Shown: positions 34,930 through 44,203, counted from the first letter of the stretch. The stretch is DNA of 64,000 nt from Aliidongia dinghuensis (GCF_014643535.1 NZ_BMJQ01000006.1:62001-126000); one strand, 5' to 3'. A program made the numbers and translations. Notes: generated by a model from the sequence alone, not told the origin.

Positions 34930-36375
34930 CTATTCCTGCTTGGCGGCTGCAGCGGGCTTGGTACCGGCAGCGGCCGTGTCCTTGCCACTGTCCTTGCTCG
35001 CCGGCGTGTCCTTGTTCGCGGGTGCGGCACCCTCGCCTTCCTTGCCGGCGCCTGGGCCGGCCGCGGGCGGCTCGCCCTTCTGCTGTTCACCCTTCTGGGG
35101 CACCTGCTCCTTGGTCTTGCCGATCACGGCCGAAACTGGCGCCAGGACCAGCCCGCGATCCTCGAGGCCCTGGGCCCAGACGGCGACGCGCTCGAACGTG
35201 ACCGGGAAGGGCGAGCCGATGCCGACGGCAGCGCCGTTGCGCCGCGCGATGTCCTCGAGCTCGGCAAGCCGCTTGTCGATGCCGGCGCGCGTCGCGTCGC
35301 GGTCGATCGTGCGGTTGGACGACGCGAACGGCAGCTTGAGCTCGCCCGCCAAGGCCGGCACCACCGTCTGCGGCGTCTCGCGATTGTCGACATAGAGCAG
35401 CCCGCGCCGCTTCATCGCGTCGAGGATCGGCATCATGTCGTCATGCGCCGCGGTGTAGCGCGAGCCCTCGAAGCCCACGAGCCCGACATAGCCGGTGCCC
35501 TGGCTCATCACCCAATTGAAGCGCTCCAGGTTCTTGGCCGGCTCGAGCGCGGTCAGGAGCGGGTTGGGGCCGGGATCGTTGCGCGGATAGTCGAGCGGCT
35601 CCATCGGCAGGGTCAGCAGCACCTCGTGCCCGGCCGCCCGCGACAGGTTGATCCATTCGCCAAGCTTGCGGGCATAGGGCTGGAAGGCGAGCGTGACGGC
35701 GGCCGGCAGGCGGTTGATCGCCGCGTCGGTCTGGGTCGCCGACATGCCGAGCGCCGTGATGATCATCGCCACGCGTGGCCGCTTGTCGGCCAGGTCGAAC
35801 GGCCGGGCATAGACCTGCCACGGCAGCCGCCCGTCGCGCCCGACGACCGGCAGATAGCCCGTCGCGACACGCTCGATCAGATCGGCATCCGGAGCCGCCG
35901 CCAAGGCCTGCCCATGGCTGAAGCCTGGCGGCGGGGCCGGCGGCGTGTCCTGCGCAGACGGCGGCGGCAACAGGGACTGCGGCGCGTCGGCAGCCGGCAC
36001 CGGTTTGTCTGATGCCGGGGTGTTGGATGCCGGGGTGTTCGATGCCGTTGCCGCGGGAGCCGGCGCAGCGGGCGATTCGGCGGCGGGCGTTTCGGCGGCG
36101 GGCGTAGCAACCGCCGGCGGTTCGGCCTTGACAGTCGCGGGCTGGGGTGCCGCGGCCGAGGGCTCGGGTGCCGCCGACGTCGGCAATGGCGCCGTGGCCG
36201 GCGTCGGCAGCGCCACCGTCACGCCGCGGTCGGGCAGCGGGCCGCTGAGCGTGAGCCAGAGGGCCCCGCCCGCCACGACAACGACGAGGCTGCCGGCGGC
36301 GAACGCGAGCGGCATCATCCGGCGCGCGGCAACGCCCCTGTCCGCCGCGTCCGGCACCGGCCGACGCTCCGCCAT
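34930..36375 (-). CDS. Divergent polysaccharide deacetylase family protein (YibQ/DUF610 type)
   Basis: 481 residues: a cytoplasmic start, one transmembrane helix (LAFAAGSLVVVVAGGALWLTL), a long Ala/Pro/Thr/Ser linker (about 50-155) with ASNTP repeats, then the deacetylase-like barrel (about 195-415). Features of the latter are RVAMIITALGMSATQTDAAI, LPMEPLDYPRNDPGPNPLL and GVGFEGSRYT-like sequence. A Lys/Ala-rich tail follows. YibQ proteins sit with envC and ctpA-like genes and are thought to act on septal peptidoglycan or exported glycan. It begins 20 bp after ctpA ends. Confidence 0.9.
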   Translation of the reverse strand: MAERRPVPDAADRGVAARRMMPLAFAAGSLVVVVAGGALWLTLSGPLPDRGVTVALPTPATAPLPTSAAPEPSAAAPQPATVKAEPPAVATPAAETPAAESPAAPAPAATASNTPASNTPASDKPVPAADAPQSLLPPPSAQDTPPAPPPGFSHGQALAAAPDADLIERVATGYLPVVGRDGRLPWQVYARPFDLADKRPRVAMIITALGMSATQTDAAINRLPAAVTLAFQPYARKLGEWINLSRAAGHEVLLTLPMEPLDYPRNDPGPNPLLTALEPAKNLERFNWVMSQGTGYVGLVGFEGSRYTAAHDDMMPILDAMKRRGLLYVDNRETPQTVVPALAGELKLPFASSNRTIDRDATRAGIDKRLAELEDIARRNGAAVGIGSPFPVTFERVAVWAQGLEDRGLVLAPVSAVIGKTKEQVPQKGEQQKGEPPAAGPGAGKEGEGAAPANKDTPASKDSGKDTAAAGTKPAAAAKQE

Positions 36376-36395
36376 GGGTCAGGCGGCCCTGAAGC

Positions 36396-37754
36396 TCAAT
36401 CGACCGCCCGACTGCTGAACAGCGCCACGCCCTTCAGGAGGTCGAGCGCCCGGCTCAGCTGATAATCGTCCGCCTTGGCCGACGCGCTCGGATCGATCAC
36501 GTCGCCCGGCATCGGCGGGGCCTCCTGGTCCTTGTCCTTCCCGGCGCTTTGGTCCTTGGTCGCCGAAGGCTTGGCCGCAGCCGGCTTCGCCGGATCGTCC
36601 GGGTTCTTGAGCGCGCCCTTGAGGTCGGCCTCGTGCAGCCGCTCCGGCCCGCCGATCTTCTCGATCTTGGCCGGCTCGACGACGATGTCGGGCTCGATGC
36701 CCTTGGCCTGGATCGACCGGCCCGACGGCGTGAAGTAGCGCGCCGTGGTGAGCCGCATGGCGCCCTGGCCCAGCACCGGAATGATGGTCTGGACCGAGCC
36801 CTTGCCGAACGACCGGGTGCCGAGCACGACGGCCCGGTGATGGTCCTGCAGCGCGCCGGCCACGATCTCGGACGCCGAGGCGGTGCCGCCGTTGATCAGC
36901 ACGACGATCGGCAGGCCGTTGGTGATCTCGCCCGGATGGGCGTTGTAGCGCTGCACGTCCTCCGGCCGCCGGCCGCGCGTCGAGACGATCTCGCCCCGCT
37001 CGAGGAAGTCGTCGGACACGGCAACCGCCTGGTCGAGGAGCCCGCCCGGATCGTTGCGCAGGTCGAGCACGACGCCGGTGAGCTTGCCGGCCTGGGCCTT
37101 GAGCTTCTTGTACGTGTCCTCGAGCTCGGTCGCCGTCTGCTCCTTGAAGCTCGAGATCCTGAGATAGGCGATCGTGTCGCGCTCCAGGTGGCCGCGCACG
37201 GAGGCGACCTTGATGATGGCGCGGGTCAGCGTGAGGTCGATCGGCTTCGGCTCGCCCTCGCGGCGCAGCGTGATCTTGATCGTGGTGCCGGGCGCGCCGC
37301 GCATCTTCTCGACGGCTTCGTTCAACGACATGTTGACGATCGGGTCGCCGTCCAGGGCCACGATATAGTCGCCGGCCTTGATGCCCGCCTTGGCGCTCGG
37401 CGTGTCGTCGATCGGCGAGACGACCTTGACCAGGCCCTGGTCCTGCACGACCTCGAGCCCGAGCCCGCCGAACTCGCCGTGCGTGTCGACCTGCATGTCC
37501 TTGTAGGCCTTGGCGTTCATGTAGCTCGAATGCGGGTCGAGCGAGGTCAGCATGCCGTTGATGGCATTCTCGACCAGCTCCTGGTCATTGACCGGTTCGA
37601 CATAGTCCTGGCGCACGCGATCGAACACTTCGGCGAACAGGTTGAGCGCCTTGAAGGTATCGGCGTTGCCCGACTGGGTCGGCGGGGCGGCGCCGGCCGG
37701 CTCCAGCAGGACGAAGAGCGCGGCACCAGCCGCCAGAAAAACTCGCCGCATCAT
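36396..37754 (-). CDS. ctpA: Carboxy-terminal processing protease, S41 family
   Basis: 452 residues from ATG 37754, which overlaps the envC stop as ATGA. A signal peptide (FLAAGAALFVLLEPAGA) leads to an N-terminal helical part, a PDZ domain at ~95-175 (FGGLGLEVVQDQG; AGIKAGDYIVALDG) and the S41 protease core. The catalytic Ser is in GTASASEIVAGALQDH and the Lys in TRSFGKGSVQTIIP. It acts in the periplasm on cell-envelope proteins and is likely to be exported together with EnvC. Confidence 0.95.
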   Translation of the reverse strand: MMRRVFLAAGAALFVLLEPAGAAPPTQSGNADTFKALNLFAEVFDRVRQDYVEPVNDQELVENAINGMLTSLDPHSSYMNAKAYKDMQVDTHGEFGGLGLEVVQDQGLVKVVSPIDDTPSAKAGIKAGDYIVALDGDPIVNMSLNEAVEKMRGAPGTTIKITLRREGEPKPIDLTLTRAIIKVASVRGHLERDTIAYLRISSFKEQTATELEDTYKKLKAQAGKLTGVVLDLRNDPGGLLDQAVAVSDDFLERGEIVSTRGRRPEDVQRYNAHPGEITNGLPIVVLINGGTASASEIVAGALQDHHRAVVLGTRSFGKGSVQTIIPVLGQGAMRLTTARYFTPSGRSIQAKGIEPDIVVEPAKIEKIGGPERLHEADLKGALKNPDDPAKPAAAKPSATKDQSAGKDKDQEAPPMPGDVIDPSASAKADDYQLSRALDLLKGVALFSSRAVD

Positions 37755-39145
37755 CCACTCACTTTTCCATCGCGTGCCGCCAGCCACGGCAGCGGATTGA
37801 TAGGCTGACCCTGTCGCCGCAATTCGAGATAGAGGCTCGGGCCGGGATCGCCGGATTTCATCACGCCCACCGGTTCACCCGTCACAACCCTTTGACCTAC
37901 CGTCGCTTCGATCTGATCGATTCCAGCAAGAAGTGAATGATATCCCCCGCCGTGATCGATGATCAAGATTTGGCCGTAGCCCTTGAACGGACCGGCGAAC
38001 ATAACCTGGCCGTCGAACGGTGCCACGACCTGCGCAGCACCGCGCGTGCGGATGGTCAGGCCCTTGGCTTCCTGGTACCCGTCGCTCTCGCCGAAACGCT
38101 TGATGACCTGGCCCGCGACCGGCGCCGCGTAATGGCCGGGTTCGAGCTTTCGCCCCCCACCGCGCGGCGCCAGCGGGTCGCGCCCCTTGGGTGATTCCGG
38201 CGGGGCGACCGTGATGGCCGCGGTCGCGGGCCCGATGTCGCGTCCCGCGACGCCCCCGGGCCCAACGTCGCGTCCCGCGACGCCGCCGGACATAGTGTCG
38301 CGGGTCGCCGCCTCAGCCTCCCGGCGCCGGGCCTCGGCCTTCGCCGCCGCCTCGCGCTCGGCCTTTTGCCGCGCCTCCTCGGCGCGCTTACGCTCGGCCT
38401 CCGCCCGCTCCTGCCGCTCGCGCTCCAGCCGCTGGATCAAATCTTTGAGATCGCTTGCCTGAGCGCCCAAGGTCGCGAGCGTCTTCTGGGTCTGGCCCTG
38501 GGCCTCGCGCGTCTGGCCCTCGAGCGCCGCCTTCTGGCGGAGCATCAGGCCGATCCGCGTCTGCTCCGCGTCGAGCGCCGCCTGCTTCTGCGTCATCTCG
38601 CTGCGTTTCGCCGAAATCTCGGCCTGCAGGCGCTTGACCTCCACCAAGGTCGCCTGCAGCTCCTTCGCTTGCGCTTCGAGCTGTGGCACGGCGGCACCCA
38701 AGAGCATGGCGCCGCGTACCTGGTCGATCGGCGAGGCGGGGCCGAACAGCATCGCCTCCGGCGGGTTCTGCGACAGTTTCTCGAGGGCCGAGAGCAGGCC
38801 CGCCTCGCGCGCCTGATCGGCCGCGAGCGCCTTCTGCTTCGCCGCGGCCTCGGCATCGAGCGTCTTCAGCTGGCCCTCGAGCTCGGTCAGCCGCTCCTCG
38901 TAGTCCTGGGCGCTCTTCGCCGCCGCGACCGACGCATCCTGCAGCCGGGCCTGCTCGGCCACGAGTGTCGCCGCCTGCTTGTCGAGTTGCGCGCTCTCAT
39001 GCCGGCCGGCCTCGAGCTTCTGCTCGACCGCCTTCAATTTCTCGTTCTGCAGCTTCTCGTCGGGCGCGGTTTCAGCCGCGGCCGCGGCGCCCCAGATGAG
39101 GAGCGCCACGGCCGCGCCGATAGCCGGGAGATCAGGCCGAGGCAC
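37751..39145 (-). CDS. envC: Murein hydrolase activator EnvC-like, LytM/M23 domain
   Basis: 464 residues starting with GTG inside the last codons of gpmI (14-bp overlap). A signal peptide is followed by a long coiled coil (about 28-275, rich in E/A/K/Q/R) and a C-terminal LytM domain (about 340-455; QILIIDHGGGYHSLLAGIDQ, LYLELRRQGQPINP). The usual metal-binding His of the HxH motif is replaced (LYLELR), as in EnvC, so it should activate amidases rather than cut peptidoglycan itself. A ten-residue tandem repeat, GGVAGRD(V/I)GP twice, joins the two parts. Confidence 0.92.
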   Translation of the reverse strand: MPRPDLPAIGAAVALLIWGAAAAAETAPDEKLQNEKLKAVEQKLEAGRHESAQLDKQAATLVAEQARLQDASVAAAKSAQDYEERLTELEGQLKTLDAEAAAKQKALAADQAREAGLLSALEKLSQNPPEAMLFGPASPIDQVRGAMLLGAAVPQLEAQAKELQATLVEVKRLQAEISAKRSEMTQKQAALDAEQTRIGLMLRQKAALEGQTREAQGQTQKTLATLGAQASDLKDLIQRLERERQERAEAERKRAEEARQKAEREAAAKAEARRREAEAATRDTMSGGVAGRDVGPGGVAGRDIGPATAAITVAPPESPKGRDPLAPRGGGRKLEPGHYAAPVAGQVIKRFGESDGYQEAKGLTIRTRGAAQVVAPFDGQVMFAGPFKGYGQILIIDHGGGYHSLLAGIDQIEATVGQRVVTGEPVGVMKSGDPGPSLYLELRRQGQPINPLPWLAARDGKVSG

Positions 39146-40718
39146 GCGCAGCAGCTGGTGCCGCGGACGGCACGAGCAGCGAGCTGCCCGTCATGGACTT
39201 CGGCCGCGGCAGGCCCAGGAGCGCCAGCAGCGTCGGCGCGATGTCGGCGAGCTTGCCGCCGTTGGGCGCCACCGCCTTGACCCAGCCCGGCGGGTTGATC
39301 AGCACCAGCGGCACCGGGTTGGTCGTGTGCGCCGTGTGCGGCTGGCCGGTCTCGGGGTCGGTCATCTGCTCGACATTGCCGTGATCGGCGGTGATGAGCA
39401 GCGTGCCGCCCGCCTTGGCGACCGCGTCGGCCAGGCGCCCGAGGCAGGTGTCGACCGCCTCGACCGCCTGCTTCGCCGCTTCGATATTGCCGGAATGGCC
39501 GACCATGTCGGCATTGGCGTAATTGACCACGACCACGTCGAACCGGCCGGTGCCGATCGCGTCGACCAGCTTGTCCGTCACCTCGTAGGCCGACATCTCG
39601 GGCTTCAGGTCGTAGGTCGCGACCTTGGGCGACGGCACCAGGATGCGCTCCTCGCCCTCGAACACCTCTTCGCGCCCGCCGTTGAAGAAGAAGGTCACGT
39701 GGGCATATTTCTCGGTCTCGGCGATGCGCAACTGCTTCCAGCCGGCACGCGCGACGATCTCGCCGAACGTGTTCTCGAGCCCGTCCGGCTCGAAGATCGT
39801 GGCCATGAGCTTCTTGAGCTCGGTCGAATAGTCGACCATGCCGAGCGCGGCCGCGAACTTGACGGACGGGCCGCGGTCGAACTTGTCGAACTTCGGATCG
39901 AGCAGCGCCGCCAGGATCTCGCGCGCCCGGTCGGAGCGGAAATTCGCCATCAGCACGCCGTCGCCGTCCTTCATGCCGGCGTAATCGCCGATGACGACCG
40001 GCTTCACGAACTCGTCGGTGACGTCGGCCTTGTGCGAAGCCTCGACCGCGGCGACGGGCTCCGTCTCCTTGGCACCCTCGGCCGAAACGAGCGCACGGTA
40101 GGCCGCCTCGACCCGGTCCCAGCGATTGTCGCGGTCCATGGCGTAGAAGCGGCCGATCACGGTCGCGACCGAAGCGCCCTTCGCACCCGCGACGTCCTTG
40201 GCGAAGGTCGCGAGATACTCGCCGGCGCTCTTGGGCGGCGTGTCGCGGCCGTCGAGGAAGGCGTGGACCGCGACCTTGACGCCCGCGTCCGTCAGGATAT
40301 GAGCCAGCGCGGCAATATGGCGCTGGTGCGCATGCACGCCGCCCGGCGACATCAGGCCCAGCAGATGGGCAGTGCCGCCGGTCTCCTTGAGCGTGGCGAT
40401 GAACTTGCCGAGCGCCTCGTTCTTCGCGAGCGTGCCGTCCTTGATCGCCGCATCGATGCGCGGCAGTTCCTGCATCACCACGCGGCCGGCGCCGAGGTTC
40501 ATGTGGCCGACCTCGGAATTGCCCATCTGGCCATCCGGCAGGCCGACATTGTGCTCGCTCGCCTCGATGATGCCGTGCGGAGCGGTCCGGGTCAGCTGGT
40601 TCCAATTCGGCGTATGGGCGAGCGTGATCGAGTTGGACGCGCCGTTCGGCAGGTAGCCCCAGCCGTCGAGGATGCAGAGGACGACGGGGCGGGTGGCGGG
40701 CTGGAGCTTTTCAGTCAC
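39132..40718 (-). CDS. gpmI: 2,3-bisphosphoglycerate-independent phosphoglycerate mutase
   Basis: 528 residues from GTG 40718 (AGGGAA nine bases upstream). It has the alkaline-phosphatase-type core with the catalytic Ser in GQMGNSEVGHMNLGAGR, the early metal Asp in CILDGWG, HAFLDGRDTPP, and the late metal site ITADHGNVEQM. The mid-domain has FFFNGGREEVFEGEER. It interconverts 3- and 2-phosphoglycerate. It heads the operon gpmI-envC-ctpA-yibQ-rppH, an arrangement common in alphaproteobacteria. Confidence 0.97.
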   Translation of the reverse strand: MTEKLQPATRPVVLCILDGWGYLPNGASNSITLAHTPNWNQLTRTAPHGIIEASEHNVGLPDGQMGNSEVGHMNLGAGRVVMQELPRIDAAIKDGTLAKNEALGKFIATLKETGGTAHLLGLMSPGGVHAHQRHIAALAHILTDAGVKVAVHAFLDGRDTPPKSAGEYLATFAKDVAGAKGASVATVIGRFYAMDRDNRWDRVEAAYRALVSAEGAKETEPVAAVEASHKADVTDEFVKPVVIGDYAGMKDGDGVLMANFRSDRAREILAALLDPKFDKFDRGPSVKFAAALGMVDYSTELKKLMATIFEPDGLENTFGEIVARAGWKQLRIAETEKYAHVTFFFNGGREEVFEGEERILVPSPKVATYDLKPEMSAYEVTDKLVDAIGTGRFDVVVVNYANADMVGHSGNIEAAKQAVEAVDTCLGRLADAVAKAGGTLLITADHGNVEQMTDPETGQPHTAHTTNPVPLVLINPPGWVKAVAPNGGKLADIAPTLLALLGLPRPKSMTGSSLLVPSAAPAAARASA

Positions 40719-40873
40719 GGGGCAAGTTCCCTGGGATCGAGCGGTGGCGGAGACTATCGCATGCGCCGGGCGCGCGGTAGTGTGCCCACGCGCAGGTGGG
40801 CCCCTGCAGGAAAAGCGTCATCGCACCCGGCTATACGATCGGTCAACGCCACAAGCCCGGAGCCATCCCCGTC

Positions 40874-41455
40874 ATGCCCATGACAACCTCCAAGATCGAC
40901 GCCGAAACCGACGCTCTCGTGGCGCTCTTCACCCGCCACGGCGGCGACGGCTATTTCGGTGAACGGGTCACCCAGGCCGAGCATGCGCTGCAGAGCGCCG
41001 CCCTCGCCGAGGATGAAGGTGCCGCGCCGGCGCTCGTCGTGGCCGCCTTGCTGCATGACGTCGGCCACCTGATCCATACCGGCGGCGAAGATATCGCCGA
41101 CCGCGGCATTGACGCCCGCCACGAGGCGATCGGCGCCACGTACCTCGCCCGCCTGTTCGGCCCGGCCGTGGTCGAGCCGGTGCGGCTTCATGTCCCGGCC
41201 AAACGCTACCTCTGCGCCATCGACAAGGGTTATTGGCAGGACCTGTCGCCCGCTTCGAAGCAGAGCCTGGAGCTGCAGGGCGGCGTGTTCAGCCCGGACG
41301 AGGCCGAGGCCTTCGCCAACCTGCCGCAGGCGCAGGACGCCGTGCGACTCCGGCGCTGGGACGACCGGGCCAAGGTCATGGGCCTCGAGACCCGCCCCAT
41401 CGAGTCCTATCGCGAGCTGATCGCCGCGGTCATGGCGAGCCATCCGGCCAACTGA
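40874..41455 (+). CDS. PhnZ-like HD-domain protein (phosphonate-degradation-associated family)
   Basis: ATG 40874 follows GGAG by 11 bases and gives 193 residues. The HD motif is LLHDVGHL, with an upstream His in QAEHALQ, a second acidic set in DARHEAIGATYLARLFG, and RLHVPAKRYLCAID. The pattern closely fits the HDIG family linked with phosphonate breakdown (PhnZ-type mixed-valent di-iron oxygenases). No phosphonate gene such as phnY or phnX lies within the window, so this is a stand-alone copy and its substrate is open. Confidence 0.8.
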   Translation: MPMTTSKIDAETDALVALFTRHGGDGYFGERVTQAEHALQSAALAEDEGAAPALVVAALLHDVGHLIHTGGEDIADRGIDARHEAIGATYLARLFGPAVVEPVRLHVPAKRYLCAIDKGYWQDLSPASKQSLELQGGVFSPDEAEAFANLPQAQDAVRLRRWDDRAKVMGLETRPIESYRELIAAVMASHPAN

Positions 41456-41513
41456 GGGTACAAAGGCGACGGGCCCCAAGGGCTTCGACGCGAAAGGCCG
41501 TTGACTTTACCCG

Positions 41514-42782
41514 GTGCCGCCGCCGAGGCTCCCGACCCAAGAACAATCGGTCGACAACAATCGGTCGACAACAATCGGTCCGGGAGCCTCCAAGATCCAT
41601 TCCCCCGCCCCGCGGCGCTCCTGGCTTGCTGCCGCCCTGCCCGGTTTCGCTGCCGTGTTCGTCGGTGTCGGCCTCGGGCGCTTCGCCTACACGCCGATCG
41701 TGCCGTTCCTGGCCCAGGCCGGGATCGATCCGGTCGAGGCCGGCTATGCCGGGGCCGCCAATCTCGCGGGATATTTCGTGGGTGCCGCGCTCGCCCATCG
41801 CCTGGGCGTCGCGCTGGGCGCCGGGCGTGCCATCCGCGCAGCACTCCTCCTCACCATCCTGAGCTTTCTTGGCTCCGCCGCCCCGCTCGGCTTCCCGTGG
41901 CTCGCCTTCTGGCGGCTCGTCGCCGGCGTGACCGGCGGCGTGCTGATGGTGGTCGGCGCCTCGACGGCGCTCGGCCGCGTCGCGGTCGAGGCACGTGGCC
42001 GGGCGGCCGGCATCATCATGACCGGCGTCGGCCTCGGCGTGATCCTCGGCAGCGCCGCGGTCGGGCCGCTCGCGGACCGGGACGTCCGCCTCGTCTGGCT
42101 GGCGCTTGCCGGCCTGTCCTTCGTCGCGAGCGCGCTTTCCTGGCCGGCCTGGCGCGACGGCCGCGTCCCCGGCGCCGAACCGGACGCCAGCCTCGCCGCT
42201 GCACCCCGGTTCGGGCCGGCCGTGCTGCTGCTTGTCATCGCCTATGGCTTCGACGGCGCCGGCTTCGTGCCGCACACGATCTTCTGGGTCGACTATGTCG
42301 CACGCGCCCTCGGCCTCGGGCCGTGGGGCGGCCTCACCTGGCTGGGCTTCGGCGCCGGCGCGCTCGCGGGTCCGGTCGCGGTCGGCGTGCTGGCGGACCG
42401 GCTCGGGTTCGGCCGCAGCCTGATCGTGGCCTTGCTCGTCAAGACCTTGGCGATCGTGCTCGCCATCGTCGCGACCGCGCCGGCCCCCCTGATGCTGTCG
42501 GCCTTCCTGGTGGGGGCGCTCTCGCCCGGCATGTCGGCGCTGGTGTCGGCCCGGCTGCTCGAGCTCCTGGATCACCGCCGCCACGGCCGGGCCTGGGGCC
42601 TGGCCACGCTCGGCTTCAGCGCGGCACAGGCCGCGGGCGGCCTCGCGCTCAGCAGCGCCTTCGCAGCGCTCGGCACCTATCCGCCGATCTATGGGGCGGG
42701 CGCGTTACTCGAGGCCGCGGGCTTGGCGCTCGCGACCTGGGGCTGGGCGATCGGGGGCAGCGCCGCATCGCGCGGCCGGTAG
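41514..42782 (+). CDS. MFS transporter, YbfB/YjiJ family
   Basis: 422 residues with 12 predicted transmembrane segments. GLGRFAYTPIVPFLAQAGI in the first helix is the hallmark of YbfB/YjiJ-type MFS proteins. The start is uncertain. GTG 41514 is used because no in-frame ATG exists before the first helix, but it has no clear SD, and the 14-bp tandem repeat at 41540-41581 would then be translated (NNRSTTIG region). The last 94 bp overlap the 3' end of the convergent DHA2-type exporter gene. Confidence 0.85.
   Translation: MPPPRLPTQEQSVDNNRSTTIGPGASKIHSPAPRRSWLAAALPGFAAVFVGVGLGRFAYTPIVPFLAQAGIDPVEAGYAGAANLAGYFVGAALAHRLGVALGAGRAIRAALLLTILSFLGSAAPLGFPWLAFWRLVAGVTGGVLMVVGASTALGRVAVEARGRAAGIIMTGVGLGVILGSAAVGPLADRDVRLVWLALAGLSFVASALSWPAWRDGRVPGAEPDASLAAAPRFGPAVLLLVIAYGFDGAGFVPHTIFWVDYVARALGLGPWGGLTWLGFGAGALAGPVAVGVLADRLGFGRSLIVALLVKTLAIVLAIVATAPAPLMLSAFLVGALSPGMSALVSARLLELLDHRRHGRAWGLATLGFSAAQAAGGLALSSAFAALGTYPPIYGAGALLEAAGLALATWGWAIGGSAASRGR
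41525..41590. repeat. Three tandem 14-bp repeats inside a 10-bp inverted repeat
   Basis: ACAACAATCGGTCG occurs at 41554-41567, with close copies at 41540-41553 (AG for AC at the start) and 41568-41581 (last base C). The array is flanked by GAGGCTCCCG (41525-41534) and its exact complement CGGGAGCCTC (41581-41590). It lies at or just before the start of the YbfB-type MFS gene. A 14-bp unit is not a multiple of three, so loss or gain of a unit would shift the frame if the gene starts at 41514. Confidence 0.85.
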
Positions 42783-44203
42783 CCGCTCACCTGCGTGCCG
42801 TCGCTTGGACGCAGCTGAAAGAAGAACAACGATCCAATGAACGGCAGGACCGCGACCAGCGGATAGACGATGTGGAACTCGGCCGCGGTCACCGTGCCCT
42901 CCGGACCGACCAGCAGGCCGAGCAGTGTCGCGCCGAGGGCGACGCCGAAGCTCATGGACAGCTGCTGGCCCACGCTCGACACGCTGGTCGCCCGGCTCAT
43001 CATGTCTGTCGGCACGTCGGCATAGCCCAGCGTGTTGAAGCAGGTGAACTGGACCGACCGCATGAAGCCGAACAGCAGCAGGTAGGCGTAGAGCAGCACA
43101 TGCGGCGTCGCGGCCGTGAAGGCGGCGAGCCCCGTGATCACGAATCCCACCAGGAGACCGTTGCCGATCAGGAGGTTGCGGAAGCCGAAGCGCCTGAGGA
43201 TACGCTGCGAGGCCGACTTCATCAGGATGGCGCCGAGGCTGCTGACGAAGGTGATGGCGCCCGACTGCATCGCCGTCAGGCCAAAGCCCAGCTGCAGCTG
43301 CAGCGGCAGCAGGAACGGCACGGCGCCGAGCCCCATTCGGCACACGCCGCCGGCCAGGACCGACAGGCGGAAGGTCCGGAGGCGGAAGACCTTGAGATCG
43401 ACCGCCGGGCTGGGCGTACGCCGGGCATGCCGGCCATAGAGCGCCATGCCGGCGACGGCGACGGCCGCGAGCGTCGCCTCGCCCCAGGCCGGCACCATGT
43501 GGCGGCCGGCACTCTCCAGCACCAGCTCGGTCGAGGCGAGTGCTGCGCCGCAGATGACGAAACCGGTGAAATCGAAGCGCGGCGGCGCCGGCATCCGGTA
43601 GTTCTCGCAATAGCGAAGCGCCAGGAAGATGCCGAACAGGCCGATCGGGATGTTGATGTAGAAAATCCAGCGCCACGAGGCGTAGGTGGTAAGGAAACCG
43701 CCGACGATCGGCCCCATGGTCGGGCCGATCAAGGCCGGGATCGTCACGTAGCTCATGGCGCGCACCAGCCCTTCCTTCGGGAAGGAGCGCAGCAGGATGA
43801 GCCGCCCGACCGGCGTCATCATGGCGCCGCCGAAGCCTTGCAGGATGCGGGTCGCCACCATCATGGCGAGGCTCGTCGACAGGCCGCACAGCGCCGAGCC
43901 GACCGTGAACAGGACGATGGCGCCGCAGAAGACGTTGCGCGCGCCGAACCGGTCGGCGATCCAGCCGCTCACCGGGATGAACACGGCGAGGCTCAAGAGA
44001 TAGCTCGTCACCGCCAGATTGAGGTGCAGCGGCGGCTCGTTCAGGCTGCGCGCGATCTGCGGGATCGAGGTCGCGATGATCGTGGAATCGAGATTTTCCA
44101 TGAACAGCGCGCAGGCGACGACCAGCGGGATCAGCAGCCCGAGCTTGGGCTCGGTCGCGGTCCGGTAAACCGGCGGGGCGGGATTGCGCGGCAGATCGAC
44201 CAT
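42689..44203 (-). CDS. DHA2-family multidrug MFS transporter (EmrB type)
   Basis: 504 residues from ATG 44203 (an in-frame GTG at 44209 adds two residues). Fourteen transmembrane segments are expected. Motifs include LFMENLDSTIIATSIPQIAR (motif D1), SGWIADRFGARNVF (motif A), and RILQGFGGAMMTPVGRLILL followed by GPTMGPIVGGFLTTYASWRW (motif C region). No EmrA-like periplasmic adaptor is adjacent. Its last 94 bp overlap the convergent YbfB-type gene, and a palindrome at 44249-44266 lies in its promoter region. Confidence 0.92.
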   Translation of the reverse strand: MVDLPRNPAPPVYRTATEPKLGLLIPLVVACALFMENLDSTIIATSIPQIARSLNEPPLHLNLAVTSYLLSLAVFIPVSGWIADRFGARNVFCGAIVLFTVGSALCGLSTSLAMMVATRILQGFGGAMMTPVGRLILLRSFPKEGLVRAMSYVTIPALIGPTMGPIVGGFLTTYASWRWIFYINIPIGLFGIFLALRYCENYRMPAPPRFDFTGFVICGAALASTELVLESAGRHMVPAWGEATLAAVAVAGMALYGRHARRTPSPAVDLKVFRLRTFRLSVLAGGVCRMGLGAVPFLLPLQLQLGFGLTAMQSGAITFVSSLGAILMKSASQRILRRFGFRNLLIGNGLLVGFVITGLAAFTAATPHVLLYAYLLLFGFMRSVQFTCFNTLGYADVPTDMMSRATSVSSVGQQLSMSFGVALGATLLGLLVGPEGTVTAAEFHIVYPLVAVLPFIGSLFFFQLRPSDGTQVSGYRPRDAALPPIAQPQVASAKPAASSNAPAP

